Below are positions 1-12,345 of a stretch of 64,000 nucleotides of DNA, in pieces. Source of the stretch: Micrasema longulum (Eukaryota; Arthropoda; Insecta; Trichoptera; Brachycentridae); NCBI GenBank assembly GCA_022494885.1, contig JAGVSM010000824.1:62001-126000 (forward strand), written 5' to 3'. The position numbers and the translations under genes were made by a program. Each line of letters opens with the position of its first letter. Position 1 is the first letter of the stretch. A model generated the notes under the pieces. It saw nothing but the letters and a program-made list of their open reading frames with translations, had not been told where the DNA came from and did no database searches.

Positions 1-345
1 CACAGCCAGCGCATAGGGCACTGCAAAAGTACTTAAATTGCAGCGTATTCAGATAACTTTTGTTGCATCGCAGGTTTGGTAACTTTACTTATTCAGTTAC
101 AATGAAATGTAGCAGTGTATACCGTAAAAATATATATTTCATGTTCCCCTACTAGGAAATTAACCTAGGACTTAAAGCATTTTGGCGAACGCGTCAACCA
201 CTACACTACAAGGTGGACTTATCTCCACTCGATTTTCTCTTTCAGAATTCTTACCCGAGGGTAGACATCGAATCAAAAACAGTCGTTCAGGGTTCTGGTT
301 CTATTTTACACACATAATTGTAATTTTCATCCGCCTGGACACATG
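1..345 (-). repeat. SINE family B copy, cut by window edge
   Basis: This is a reverse-oriented copy of the B repeat. Read on the minus strand it has the family's 5' segment (a CCAGAACCCTGAACGA-like block near 270-300), then an A-box-like stretch (TGTAGTGGTTGACGCG near 195-212), a decayed B-box region, and the 3' block containing GTGCCCTATGCGC. The same order of blocks is seen at 23150, 28468 and 60085, which is what defines the family. The polymerase III box assignment follows known tRNA-derived SINEs; the family name is mine. Confidence 0.65.
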
Positions 346-350
346 CAAAT

Positions 351-1261
351 GATTACATAAATGATTTTGCAATAATTACCGAGAAGGTTCTGCTTCTTGA
401 CTTTGTTGTTTTTCTCATGGACATCAAATATTATTACAAGTAAGTAAATAATTTGCTGTTAAATGTTTTTGTGGACAGTAGGGCTTCCTGAAGGTTAATG
501 TGCTTCAATAGTACCCATCTAAACAAGAACATCACATCACTGGTAAATGCATGAACACTTGAGTTGGTTGATAAAATAAGTAATATGGAAATCGGAATCA
601 AATATTTGTCAACGTAAGGTTATCCCGTTTTCATTTAAGGTCAAGTTTTTCCCTATCATGTTTAAAGAACTTATTATTTTTTGTAGAAATACATATATAT
701 ATGTCACAAATTAACATTTAAAATGCGCGTTTTAAAACAAACTTTTTTTTCTTCTACTTGGTTTCCATAGTAAAATCTTATTTTATCTCCAATTCTTAAT
801 ATTTTATATATTTCTATATTTTTGACACTTGTGCAATAAAAGTAACACACATGTCCACCCTCATACCATAATAACACCCATTCACCCACCCTCTCACACA
901 CTTACACTAACACAAACATACTGGCAAGTATTGTACGAGTATTTAATGCATTTCTGTGGATGTCTATCATTGGTTTTATTCTCTGTATATTTTATTTGTA
1001 ATATTTTATTTACATGTATTACCCCTAATAAAAAATAAAAAATAATAAAAATTAAAAATTAAAAAAATACCGTTTTACTTGATTTCAAAAGATGGCATTT
1101 GGGAAAAAAACTCGCCATTGTATAAATATGAATGTATGTACCAAAGGTATATTTTTACATGAATACATTTAATCCGCCAGTAATAATTTTCAAGATCGGC
1201 AAATATTTTCAACATTAATTATTTTAATGCTTTGAAATGCAGCGTCATAACTAAACCTTAA
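351..1261. other. Unassigned A/T-rich stretch with a CA-rich patch
   Basis: No gene is seen. A C/A-rich low-complexity patch lies at 842-925. It is followed by T-rich sequence and an A-rich end (1026-1068, repeated AATAAAAA-type units) that could be the tail of an old retroelement. The short ORFs here follow the low-complexity sequence and are not convincing. Confidence 0.5.
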
Positions 1262-1264
1262 TCC

Positions 1265-1625
1265 ACACTTGATGGTGCAAAGGGCACTGTATTGTAAAAA
1301 TACGAACAGTGTGTTTCGATCATATATTTCGACCATGGTAGGTGAGGTGATTAGCCTTACGCTTTAGGTGACAGTTCCATATAATGAAATATTGCAGTGT
1401 ATAACCATATTTTCAATCAATATTTTAAGTCGAGAAATAGAAATCGGTGCCTCAAACATGGCAGACAAACGCGCCAACCGTACTATAACGTTGATTTATT
1501 TCCACTCGATTTTTTTACTCAGAATTTTTTACCTGACAGTAGTTATCGAGTCGAAAGCATTCGCCCAGATTCTGGATAAATTTTTCATAAAGAGCTGTAT
1601 TTTTATTCCACCCGGACACAGAAAA
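1265..1625 (-). repeat. SINE family B copy, diverged
   Basis: A minus-strand copy of the B repeat. The 3' block (GTGCCCTTTGCACC near 1272-1286), the central GGTTGGCGCGTTTG-like box near 1468-1482 and the 5' TCCGGGTGG-like end near 1610 occur in the same order and spacing as in the other copies. The B box has decayed. An 86-codon ORF on the other strand runs through the repeat and is treated as chance. Confidence 0.6.
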
Positions 1626-2537
1626 TGATCACGCAATTGTAAAATTCAACCACTTTTTGATATCAGGATATTAAACCCGTCCAGTAAAGTTTATGGGGGC
1701 GGTATTTATAATGTGTACCTCGTGGTTGGGAGCAAATTAGGAAAATACTAAACTTTTCAACACGGAAAAGGTGGAACGTGCATTATAATATATTGGAATG
1801 CTTCTAAAGTGCAGCAGTAAATTTATAACGCTACTCTTTTCTTCACTAAATGAAATCGGTCTTATGCTAAATATATTTATGCCAGTGTGTACATCAAATC
1901 AGAGTACGCGATGCTCTGAATATTTTATAAATTTGTGTGAGTTATGCTTTGAATGATTTGATATATCAGTGACAACCGGTATCAAACGGAGGCGATAAGG
2001 TTGTATGAATAAAATGTGTATTATGGATGCCTCCCCAGAGTCATAACCACGCTTGCCCACTTCACAAGGCATCATGATTTTTTTTCTTATGACAATATTT
2101 ATGGTACACATAATATAGGGCTGGGTGTTTATCAGACGATGATATGGAATTGTATTAGCGAAATATATATTTTTTAAATGATACGTACGCTTTTACTTTT
2201 CATTATGTTGTAAACCAACTCAATATTTTTTTATGTTGTAAACCAACTCAACACAGGGCTTAAGAATTTATTTTATTCTTTTTGAAACCAACAAAGTCAT
2301 TAAAATAACTAATATATAAAGAATAACAACAAATAACAAGACTTATTATGGGTTTTATAAAGGAACAAAAACGTACAGTTTGCAAGGGGTGAAAAGAAGT
2401 GGGATCGTAAAATAGGGAGGGAAGAGGAAAATAAAAAATAGTAAGTTGAAATGAAGCAATGAAAAAAGAAATAAAAATGTAAATAAATGTACACATACAA
2501 CATACGTACATAAACATACACCCACACATCCATATAT

Positions 2538-2578
<41 letters not shown>

Positions 2579-2858
2579 CACATATACATTTATATACTCG
2601 TATTTATATATATGTATATATATATACAAACATACATACATACACATACATACACACATGAACATATCCGTATATATTTAATGCATACGCGTACATAGTA
2701 CGTATATAAATAAAAATTATAAAATAATGATAACTAAAAAGTAAAACGACAAAATAGTAAGTAATTTAAAATTTTGCTCTTGTGACGTCTCTATTGCAAT
2801 TTTGATATATTTTTTAAATTAGTATTTTCTTATACAGTATTATTTAAATAAAATATAG
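1626..2858. other. Unassigned A/T-rich stretch with microsatellite
   Basis: No gene is recognised. A 21-bp unit (TTATGTTGTAAACCAACTCA plus one A) is present at 2203-2223 and 2231-2251, a short direct duplication with a 28-bp period. Around 2500-2660 there is AT/CA low-complexity sequence. The ORFs at 2260-2589 (minus) read through this simple sequence. Confidence 0.5.
2534..2576. repeat. (AT)n microsatellite
   Basis: An uninterrupted run of alternating A and T, about 20 units, flanked by CATA and TACA repeats up to about 2660. Confidence 0.9.
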
Positions 2859-3038
2859 ACTTATCGTACCAAAAAACTTTGTCTTGTCGCCTTAGACGCC
2901 CACGGCTGCAAGTTCGTCGTCAGTTCACGACTGGATTTTGAACTACGAGACACGCACTTGACTTGGGAGAACTTATGGGAATTGGCCACAAACATAGAAG
3001 CCTGGAGTCATTTTGTGAATACCATACGCTCTAACTAA
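2859..3038 (+). other. Non-ATG reading frame, possible relic or terminal exon
   Basis: A block clearly richer in G+C than its surroundings carries a frame open for 59 codons, ending in TAA at 3036-3038. It reads through DTHLTWENLWELATNIEAW before the stop. Upstream, CTTGTCGCCTTAG ending at 2895 resembles a 3' splice site, so the block could be the last exon of a plus-strand gene. A C-terminal piece of a retroelement protein is equally possible. I recognise no family. There is no start codon and no poly(A) signal immediately downstream. Confidence 0.25.
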
Positions 3039-3820
3039 GGAGTGAAAGAATTTTGCGAAATTTTATTGTAAAATATTAATATTTTAATTTGACACAGAAG
3101 CAGTTTTTATAAAACACTAAAGAACAAACCAATAGGAATATTATGGTTGAATAGGTTTCCCGAGAGAGATGAGAACATTTTAGAGAAATAAATGTAGAAA
3201 TCTAGCCATTTACAGCGCGTTTGATCTATCAGTGACTTGTTTAAGTGATCAATTTAGACACTATTTTTAAAACTCATATCTTCAATCATTTAATTTGTTG
3301 AATTTTGTAAAAAAAAAATGCTTAATTATAGGACACCATGAATTAGAATTTTAGACAGAGTTCTACACTAAAACTTATTTTATTTTAAAAAAAACTAAAA
3401 TTTCACGTGATTATATTTTTTTAATGACAACATTAGAATGAATAATTCTGTGTAAGTATTCTTATATTTTACGCAACTTTACTCATTTATGGAGACATTT
3501 TAAATTAGTACAATAGCCATTTTTTTTTTCATTTAGAGTGACCTACCGCACAAACTAAACTTAACATGCAGACAGAGATTCAATACTAAAATTGAACACA
3601 TTTTGGAAACCTTTCTGAAATTACATGAAACCAATTCATTTAAAAAAAAAATTATACAACTAGCAGGTTTATCAAAAAACTATTAATTAAAAACAACTTC
3701 TAGAAAATTTAATCGAGTAAAGGTACAGCGGCATGACTATATTAAAACGATTGGCTGCAAATTGTACTTCAATCGTGTACCCTCTGCTTTAGTCTCTAGT
3801 CAGCCCTGAGCAAATCGTAA
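3039..3820. other. Unassigned A/T-rich stretch
   Basis: Nothing recognisable apart from short poly(A) and poly(T) runs. Confidence 0.5.
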
Positions 3821-3975
3821 TCTCATTCTCAAACTGAGTTACGCTTAATAGGATTCTGGCGGAGATTGCTCATGATTGCATGCTTAGTATATTACTGTAA
3901 CGCCGTCTACAAGTCCATCAGCTCCCCCTTCATTCGATTACAATCGGATATTAATCGTATTCCTCGTGTGGTGAG
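3821..3975 (+). other. Candidate coding exon with consensus splice donor
   Basis: A plus-strand frame is open from just after a TAA (3818-3820) to a perfect donor, GAG|GTAAGT, at 3975/3976. The first in-frame ATG is at 3872. From there the predicted piece is 34 residues (MIACLVYYCNAVYKS at its start, RIPRVV at its end), leaving splice phase 2. The N-terminal part is hydrophobic (GFWRRLLMIACLVYY counting upstream codons), as in a signal peptide or membrane anchor. The block is GC-richer than its flanks. No family is recognised and no partner exon was found, so this may be a chance alignment of an ORF with a donor-like site. Confidence 0.25.
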
Positions 3976-5049
3976 GTAAGTCTGAGAGGAAATTTGTATT
4001 TGTTTTGTCAATTTTATTTAGTAATTTTTGCATAATGTAAAATAAAAAACATGAAAAATAATGTATCCTCACTGCGGTGTAACTCGTGCCGAGGAGACTG
4101 AATAAGAATTTTTGATTTTTAGATTTTCAATGTCGTCGTCCTAGCTTGTAAAACTCGAAAATCACAAACTCACTTTTTCCAGGAGAGAGAGTTTAACAGT
4201 TTTTTCTTCAGTAAATAGCAAATTGTAAGTGAATATTAGTTTTACTTATACATTTTTTAAATAATGTAACACTGTACAGATATACTAATTGTACGCAAAT
4301 CGTATAAATTGAATGGGTTTATACAGTGACATTCTTTCTAAAAAAATATGAAATACGACAATATGCGTCCCAAAATCAAAAGTAACAAATTGAAAATATT
4401 TCTTTTTTATCATTGGAACTAAATATATATTGCTATTTAGACGAAATACATTAAAAACTCAAAATAAATCATTTATGGGATATATCATATGGGATGATAT
4501 TATTCTTAGGAGGTGACGAAATACAGATTATTGGAAGTCCTAACAGAAAACGCCCAGATACAATTTTATACTTTTTATTGATTTAAGAGTTTTTTCAAGT
4601 TAGGGTGACGATACGAAAATACAAACAGAAATACAAACAGGAATAACAAAATACAAGTACATTATTACCCACAGTTACAAACACTATAGATACATGTATT
4701 TAACTTCTTACTGTACATCCATATAGATATAATGGTTATTGCAAATCATAAAAGAATTAAAAACATAAACTGTATTATTTTTTTTTTTAGAAAAGTATTG
4801 AAGTGCAGCAAATATATCAAAATTGGTATCTTTGAAAAAAAATCTCTTAACTGAAAGTTAAAAAGGGCATTGAACCTATTTATTAATATTTCATATTTTC
4901 ATACAGATATGAAGCTGCCTCTTTTCAAAAGTAGATATTGCTAGTTTTCTCCAAACTTTTATTGGATGAAATAAACCAACACGTATGGAAATGTTATATT
5001 CAAACCAAGCATACGTATAAAAACAATCAAAATGGCACTCGTGAATATG
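3976..5049. other. Unassigned A/T-rich stretch
   Basis: No gene or repeat family was recognised. It would be intron if the exon candidate ending at 3975 is real. Confidence 0.5.
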
Positions 5050-5200
5050 AAATTCAACTACCTGTGGGCAGAATGGTGAGTATTACAGTGTGTTATGTGC
5101 TTACTTAACCTAGTCGATGGTATATCATTAGCTCTATAAATGCTTAGACTTCGATATACTCAACAGCTTTACCTCTGTTGAAAAAGTGTATCTTATTGAT
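5050..5200 (-). repeat. Foldback family fragment
   Basis: GGCAGAATGGTGAGTATTAC followed by a degraded version of the GTGTAAAGTGGCCACTTAAACC and AATGCTTAGACTTC blocks matches the foldback repeat seen in fuller form at 6841-7205 and 33650-34255. Confidence 0.6.
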
Positions 5201-5444
5201 ATCGATCCCGCCAGGAAAAGATCCACCATTTGCCTACAAAGGTTATCCATAAAATGTTTTTTTACCTTTCAATGAAATTTGCAACCAAAAATTACTTGGT
5301 GAATGTTAATTCTATTAAGTTGAAAAGTATTTGTTTATTTTAAAGAAACATACAGTCAATAATGATTTAATTACATAATATTAAAGATAACGTTAAAAAA
5401 CTGACCAGCGAAGTATATAAATAATACATCAACCATGCATGTCA

Positions 5445-5695
5445 GCATCTTTGTGTAATGGTCAGCTTATTTGCCTACCATTCAAGAAGTCTCGGATTCG
5501 ATTCCCGACAGGGTTAATGTGAAATAATTATTTAATAGGATGTTTTCACACTAAAACATTTCATAGTCCCTGGACTGGTACCTGAAGCATAAAACTGATC
5601 ATCTTCATGTCACAAAAATGATCAAGATACGCTACGATTGGTGTTACAATGCAGTGCCCTATGCACCATTAGGTGCGAATAGGGAAAGATGATGT
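5445..5695 (+). repeat. SINE family B copy, 3' two thirds
   Basis: The tRNA-like part is well kept: TGTGTAATGGTCAGCTTATT as A box at about 5453, and GATTCGATTCCCGACAGGG as B box at about 5497. The family 3' region follows (TGGACTGGTACCTGAAGC, then GCCCTATGCACCATTAGG at about 5655), ending in a GATGATG tail. The 5' third of the family is missing. Confidence 0.75.
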
Positions 5696-6840
5696 ATCAT
5701 GCATATTAAATTATGGTACATTCCTATATGTGTGCGTGCGTATATATATAAATATGTATGTAAGAGGTTTTGTTTGTGCGTATTTGTATGGAAGTAAGTG
5801 TTTGGATATGTGTTAGCGTGTGCAATGTGCATCAAAAGCAAGCGGGAGCGTATTGCAGCCAGATAGAAAAATCCACTGAATAGATAATACACGAATAATA
5901 ACACAAATAAGCCATAATTCATTTATAATTTTAAAAAAATAAGGGTATGTTAAATATGTATTTCAATACATGAAAAAAAAAACTAATTTAAACAAAAACG
6001 TATATGAAAGAAGGAAAAAGTATCAAAAGAAGAAGAAAGCATTTGAAAATAATAAAAACAGGTGAAATTGAAAGCTTTGGAGTGTCAGATAAAATAATTG
6101 AATGAACTGAAGAGAAAACAAACGATATGATATTTCTAATAATAGGTCATCGTCATTATTTTTCTTATTCAAACCCATAAGGCGATTCAATATTTGCAAA
6201 AATAGAAAACCCAATAAACCAAAAATTCACGGAATAGTTGGAGCAGAAAATTCGATTAATCTCTCCTCCGGGGGATCATAACTGAGTTTTTCATGCGATA
6301 CATGAAGCCAGCGAGTCGTCCCCAGTCATTTTCTTGGCATTTTTAGATTCACGGCGGTGATATGTCACTGGCCAAATTAAATTTTGCGTTGAGATGGGGT
6401 CGGAACTCATACTTTTTGAGTGGAATAAAGCGTTTAATCTTCTCTCACGTACTCGTTACGGCGTGTACTTCAAATCGCTACATTTTTCATAAGACACAAA
6501 CTCGTTTCTTACTTTTATTCATTTTGAAACTGCTATTTTTTTATTAAAATTGCGAATTCTATTATGCTCATGAAATTGAAGCGATAAATGTGGAAATAAC
6601 CTTTATTTTTCAGCTTAGCATGAGAAACAGCGTTGCTTTTGTAAATTATTATGATATTTTAGAAATATAATATATTAGAGAATTTAATAAAATCTTGCGG
6701 AAACAAAAGAACTTTTTTTTTTTTAAATCAATCTACACCCATCCTACAAACTATCAAGGAAAAAATATTTATTTATATTATATGGCACTAAATTGAGCCG
6801 TAATAATTATTGTAAAATTATCATTGTCTTATTTAAAGAT
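5696..6840. other. Unassigned A/T-rich stretch
   Basis: A T/G-biased patch with GTGTGCGTGCGTATATAT follows the SINE. The ORFs here (5659-5922 minus, 6362-6547 plus) have low-complexity composition and no recognised motif. A GC-richer patch at 6240-6420 has no identifiable content. Confidence 0.5.
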
Positions 6841-7205
6841 CAACAATGTTTGAGTATGTCCAAATGCTTGCAGACTGGCTGGGCTCTAGCATGTCTGCAA
6901 GCGTTTGGACATACTCAAACATTGTTGAATAAACTACCTGGTAAAATACGAAGTATAAAAATTGGAAAATTGTTTTCAGGCGTTGCCTAGTAGGTGATTT
7001 GGTTCAGCCGGATGAATCTCACCCACGTGGTAAAAGTTTCAGCTTGTTTACCTCACAAAAGTCAACAGATGGAAGAGTTGACGAAATGTGGATGTTCAAA
7101 CATGGGCAGAACGGTGAATGTTACACAGTGTGTAAAGTGGCCACTTAAACCAGCCAACGACATGTCATAAGCCCTGTAAATGTCTGGACTTCCATATTCC
7201 CTTCT
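6841..7205 (-). repeat. Foldback family copy with terminal hairpin
   Basis: The element opens with a near-perfect hairpin: 35-bp arms at 6841-6875 and 6893-6927, one mismatch, 17-nt loop. The family body then appears in reverse: GTTTTCAGGCGTTGCCTAG, CAACAGATGGAAGAGTTG, ACACAGTGTGTAAAGTGGCC, CCAGCCAACGACATGTCATA, and finally TTTTCCCTCTCTGTTG. The same blocks in the same order define the copies at 19088, 33650 and 56535. No protein is encoded, so it would be a nonautonomous inverted-repeat element. Confidence 0.75.
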
Positions 7206-9405
7206 CAAAAATGTTTTCCCTCTCTGTTGAAATAAATTTAAAAAATATATATATTAAGATATTTGAATACGGATATTTATATGGGATTCTTAGCTTACAG
7301 ATAAAACCAAGTAATTTGAGAAAGTTAATATTTTTGCGAAAACTTCACGATTCATTTAAAATATTTATCCTTAATAGGTACGAGGTATGTTCAGAAATAA
7401 TGTGTACTAGATTTTCATATTTTCAAGAATTAGTGGATAAAAAAAAACTACGGGACACACTTGTTGCACATCAATTGCCATCCCATCCCGTTCAAAGCAT
7501 GTGATGACAAGTAAATACAGTTTTTCGTGTTTGCAATATAGTCATGAGTATGAATGATAATATTCGAGAAAGGCTATCCATATAATTTCTCAAACTCACA
7601 GCTAAAGGGGCAGTGAGAGCAGTTGCGTTAAAATTGCGATGTATAAAATTGAATACTTTAAAGTAGTAAGTCGTTTGTTGACAAAAAAAACATTGCTTTT
7701 TGTAGACCGAAGGAAAACCCGGGGTCTTTAAAACGGTTTTGAGCGTGTGGAGGAAGCACTTTCACTGCTGATTTTCGTAAAGCTAAAAAAATATAATATA
7801 CAGTTACGATTAAATTTGTAAATTTAAAAAACTCCTCTACGGATGAAATTCAGTACTTGTCTTTAATTTTTTTGGTAAAATCAAAATACTATTTTAAAAT
7901 AAACAAATTACTGTGAACGAAAAGATTGTTATGATATTATCTAAAAAATTTCTTTCCATTTCAGATAGGTACTTTTATCTTGTAAATAGAGAATGAATTA
8001 AACATTCAGTATGAATTTTTCTCCAAAGATTTGGACAAATAGAAATAATGTTTAAAAAAGTCATAATGCCTGTTATGTACACATTTCTATTTAAAATTTT
8101 GGTATTCCTGTTTTGTATTTATTTTTATATATTTTAATCTTATGGTGATGTTATATATATCATAAACATATTTATGGAAAAACAATTTACGGATTAAAAA
8201 ACAAACCTTATTTAAATTTAACCAGAAATTATTAATATCTTACGGAAATGGTTCGTTTTTATTAAGGTAAAATAATAATATATTTTTTTCTCAAGTATTT
8301 TGTATTTCGGTAAAAGGTTTTTTACTGAGACAAAAACAGTATGTTCATAAAACATTATTCTTCAATAAAAGTTATCTAAATGATCCAATTACCCTAGGTG
8401 TCTTAGTAATTTAAGTGTTTTTACATGTTTTAACAAGTTGTTTACGATACGAATAATACGTTGATCTACTTAGAGGGTCAATATATTGTAATAAAATACA
8501 ATGAGTTTCCCCTTCACTGTAATAACACATAGCTGATTGCCTCGATATTATAGCCTCTATCCTGAGTAAGTATATAAAGGAATAATTAGTATTGCGAGAA
8601 AATAATAAAGAAAATTATTTTATACATTAAGCTGAAATTTTAATTTGTTTGTAAATAAAGGAGAATTTTTTAGATACGAGTATGAATAATAATTCAAACC
8701 AACTGCTAATAAAAAATAAAAATAAATGTCCATTTCTGTTTGATAAAAAAGTAAGGTTTAAATCTTAAATTAAAAAATATTTAAAATAAGACTTTTGAAT
8801 GTCATTATTTGGCAAAGGCTCCGTAACAAATAAATAAAGGGATAAATAAACGAGCTAATTGCGTTTTTTTAGATTTTTTAGTTATCAGTGCCTTTTTTCT
8901 ATCCTGAATGAGTTTAATACAATAAATGATTAAAAACGTAAAAATATGGCTTCTTGTTGAAGAACAAAAACATACAGAGTTACGGCTTACAAAACGGTAT
9001 TAAATACACGGCACGTAGTGCCTTTTACTTTACAGAAAATATATGTTGTGTTGAAATAAACACTTCAAATAATATACAGTAGATAAACATTTTTTAAAAA
9101 AGCATGAAAAATGTAAATGTACATATTATAACACAATGGTTACATTTAGTGAACACGCTAACATATTGTGTAAAAAATAAATCACTAAAAGGCATATAAA
9201 ATTGAAAAATATTAAACATTATTTTTTTGTCAAAAGATTAAAAAAAAAAAAAAAAAAAAACTGGTTGGTCTATCTTCATTCATAAGTACCTCGAACAAAA
9301 AAAATACAAAATGCAATTATACTTACTTTAAGAAAAAAATGTTTTTTAAAAGTTGAAAATAAGAATCCAAATAACATAATATATATTTACAAAAATATTT
9401 TAGAT
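7206..9405. other. Unassigned A/T-rich stretch
   Basis: No gene is recognised. The 97-codon plus ORF at 7211-7504 starts inside the foldback end and has no motif. A patch at 7377-7400 (GGTACGAGGTATGTTCAG) faintly resembles a mariner terminal repeat but has no partner. A poly(A) run of about 21 lies near 9239-9260. Confidence 0.5.
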
Positions 9406-9588
9406 ATTTATTTATTTATTTTTGCACCACAACAGGCCAGGAGGCCCAATTACATAGGTGAATTACATCACAGAACACCCAGGCTTGAGAAAAATCACAT
9501 TTTAATATTTGTGTTCTCACCGGGAATCGAACCCGGAACCTTTCGTGTGTGAGTCAAGCGTCTTGACCATTACATCACAGAGGCCACC
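9406..9588 (-). repeat. SINE family A (tRNA-Val-like head)
   Basis: Read on the minus strand: a GGCCTCTGTGATGTAATGG head with an A box, TTGACTCACACACGAAAGG over the old anticodon arm, and the B box GGTTCCGGGTTCGATTCCCG. The body follows (CAAGCCTGGGTGTTCTGTG, then GGCCTCCTGGCCTGTTGTGG) and an (AAAT)n tail. The head matches the general form of animal tRNA-Val but its acceptor stem is not closed, so it is a SINE and not a tRNA gene. Confidence 0.85.
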
Positions 9589-9789
9589 CAAAATATACAA
9601 AAACCAAAAAAAAGTAAAAACAAATAAAATGAATTTGAAAAATATAATAAAGGTACATAACTATAGCTTGACCAATGTAAGTTACCATTCACCATCTTTG
9701 AAATAATTAATAAGAGTGGATTTATATAAACTATAATTTATTTTTAAAATACATATGAGCAAAGAAAGAATAGTTATTGCCGAATACAT

Positions 9790-11430
9790 GGAGTTGTTTC
9801 AGAATAGCACTATACGAGTATTCCATTCGCGAATTAGTGCAAATAAACTAAGGTACTTGACGAGTCATTCGTCGGGGTACCTTGAAGTTAATGAGAGCTA
9901 ATAGATTTGGGCAGTCCCATGTAAAGTTGACAATCTTAAATACATTCAATAAATCTATAATTTTTCTTCTCTAAGTTAGTTTTGACAAGTTGAAAGTATT
10001 TAATAGGAAGTCATGGTTGGTAAATTCACATCTAATTCCGAGTTTAAAGTTAACATATCTTGAAAAAATATTTTGAACTTTTCAAGAGAATATTGGTGTG
10101 AAATACGGAGTCCATATAGTTGAGTTGTATTCCAACTGGCTCCTAACTAAAGACGTGTACATTTATTTCAAAGTATTAATATTTTTATTGTACTTTGTTA
10201 CTCCTAAAATAAATACTAACCTTTTTAAGGATTAATTGGCTTTGCAGTTTATATGACTGATGAGAGACAACTTTTGATAAAAAATGATACCTAGATCTCG
10301 CATTTCAAAAACAGAAACTAATTTTTAGTTCCTAATAGAATAATCAAAGAGGATAGGCTTATTTATCCTGAAAAATCGCACGACCTGACATTTTTTAATG
10401 TTTGGTTGCAGTTTATTAGTCGAACACCATATAAATTATGTGTCTAAATTTTTTTGAAGAATTAAACAAACATTGACAGTGTTAATTACTTATCAATAAA
10501 ATCTTCATATCCTCAGAAAACAACATTATCTCAACATCATCGAAGATATCTATTATATCATTTAAAATATAATGAAAGATAATAAACAGTATTAGACCCA
10601 AGTGGGATCCCTGTGGAATACCACTTGTTGCTAAGAAGGAATGGGATTGATTATCATCAATTTTTACTCTAAGTTTTCTACTGGCCAAATGACTACTTAA
10701 CCAGAAGAATAGGTCCACTTACACCCAAACTAGATAATTGATGCACAATAATTTTTAGACATACCTTATGGCCTTGCTAAAATCAGTACAAATCGAATCA
10801 ACCTGTTTTCGTTTTTTAAAAGTATCTGAAATAACATTTTCATATTAAATAAGGTATGTTCGAGTTGATCTAGATGACATAAATCCATGTTAAGAAGTGG
10901 TTACCATCTGGCTAACATAAGAAGATATTTTAATAAAAAAAATATTTTCAAAATGTTTTGAAATAGGGAATCGTATGCATATTAGTCTGTAATTTGTTAT
11001 GTCAATCCTATCTCCACTTATAAATATTAGGGTAAAATAACTTAGTTTTCACAATTCAGGAAAATATCCCCCTGACAAAGATTTATTAAAAATTATATGA
11101 AGTGGATGTAGAAGAAAATCGATAATTTTTTTTGGGAAATATGGATGGTATTTTGTCGGGTCAATAACTACATTTGGATTGTAATTGATGAATGGTTCTT
11201 TCCAAATCTGACACTTCGATATTCAGACAGGATAGTTTAAAATTTGCATTTCTTTTAATCACAGTTATATTGGTTTGCTGATTATTTGGTTCATATACAC
11301 TTTAAAAAAATTCTCCAAAAAGATTAACTTTATATTTTAAATTGCTTGCAGTTTTTAAAGAATAGTCCATAATAGATGGCAAAGAAGTATTTTCGTTTTT
11401 AAGAGTTATGAAGGTTTTTAACAGTTGTAT
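9790..11430 (-). pseudogene. Decayed Jockey-like LINE, reverse transcriptase to C-terminus
   Basis: Translating the minus strand across frameshifts and stops gives ordered pieces of a non-LTR reverse transcriptase. From high to low coordinates these are LKYKVNLFGEFF (about 11320), PDKIPSIF and GGYFPELWKLSYF (about 11180-11050), ICTDFSKA (about 10790), then SGIPQGSHLGLILF (about 10625-10585, the conserved GxPQG motif), LFSEDMKIL in place of the catalytic FADD block, NKLQPNIKKC, the RDLGIIF region, and SQLEYNSTIWTPYF near 10120. SED instead of ADD, plus many stops, mean it is dead. The Jockey assignment rests on motif order and spacing and is inferred. Confidence 0.75.
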
Positions 11431-12284
11431 GTCTTATAAAGTAAGTAAACGATGTTTAACTGTTGTTTGGCTGTGGTGTAACACAAGTCTACATGTGCTA
11501 CCAGACTTGATATATCTCTCTTATTTATTTTAATTATTAAGTCGTATTTTTTTGCAATCTACAAATTGATATTTTCACATTGGGTTTAGAAAGTAAATTT
11601 TGTTTAAATATACTTCAAAAAAATATTTTTACTTACTATGCGAAGAATATTTAAACGAAGGAATGTGACGCCAATACCATTATATATCTGTTTTACTGTA
11701 TGAGAAAAAGCACTAAAATAGATCTTTAAACAATTAAGATAGAGACGTGGTTCTGTGGCCGGTGTTTGTGGGAAAGAGACAAAAAAATTCGTTCAATCAA
11801 TCGGTTATTATTAATTCTCGGGGGTACAGGCGTATTTATGATTTCAAAGTATCTTTTTTAACTTAATTATATTCGATTGTTTAAATTGCATATATCTTAA
11901 ATTAAATTTATTAAAATTAATCTTATGTAAACTCTTATAAATTGCTTAAATAACGTAAAATGAAAACTAAATTTTGATCCATGTACAATTTTTAATTTTT
12001 CTTTTGCGACTATTGGTGTTCACATACATATAATGGTGAATCATGTTTAATGTTGTAATTTTTTATTTTACAAATTGTAATTATATTGTGATATCTTTTA
12101 CGGTTTGTGAACTAAAAATAAAAAAGAAATAAAATAAATAACGGATGTTTTTTTATGTTTCAAACTTTATAAATTATATTATTTAACAGTACGTTTTTAT
12201 GTTACTTTTTTGTTAAATGTCTGAACTTCAGAATATTTAGTCTTCTGTCATTTGCTTGAAGTAACCCAAATGTTATATAAAATT
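11431..12284. other. Unassigned A/T-rich stretch
   Basis: Nothing recognised. The first bases may still be LINE relic. Confidence 0.5.
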
Positions 12285-12345
12285 GTTGCAACAGAGAGGG
12301 AAAACATTTTGCAGAAAGAAATATGGAAGTCTAGACTTTCTGTTA
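12285..12345 (+). repeat. Foldback family fragment
   Basis: GCAACAGAGAGGGAAAACAT and ATATGGAAGTCTAG match the outer part of the foldback repeat (compare 19160-19210 and 56935-56975). The body is absent. ORFs of 64-69 codons on both strands cover it and are not supported. Confidence 0.6.

Noticed and set aside
2260..2589. 109-codon minus-strand ORF
   Set aside because: It is mostly low-complexity AT/CA sequence with Tyr/Ile repeats.
7377..7420. Mariner terminal repeat (GGTACGAGGTATGTTCAG)
   Set aside because: No inverse copy and no transposase remains nearby.
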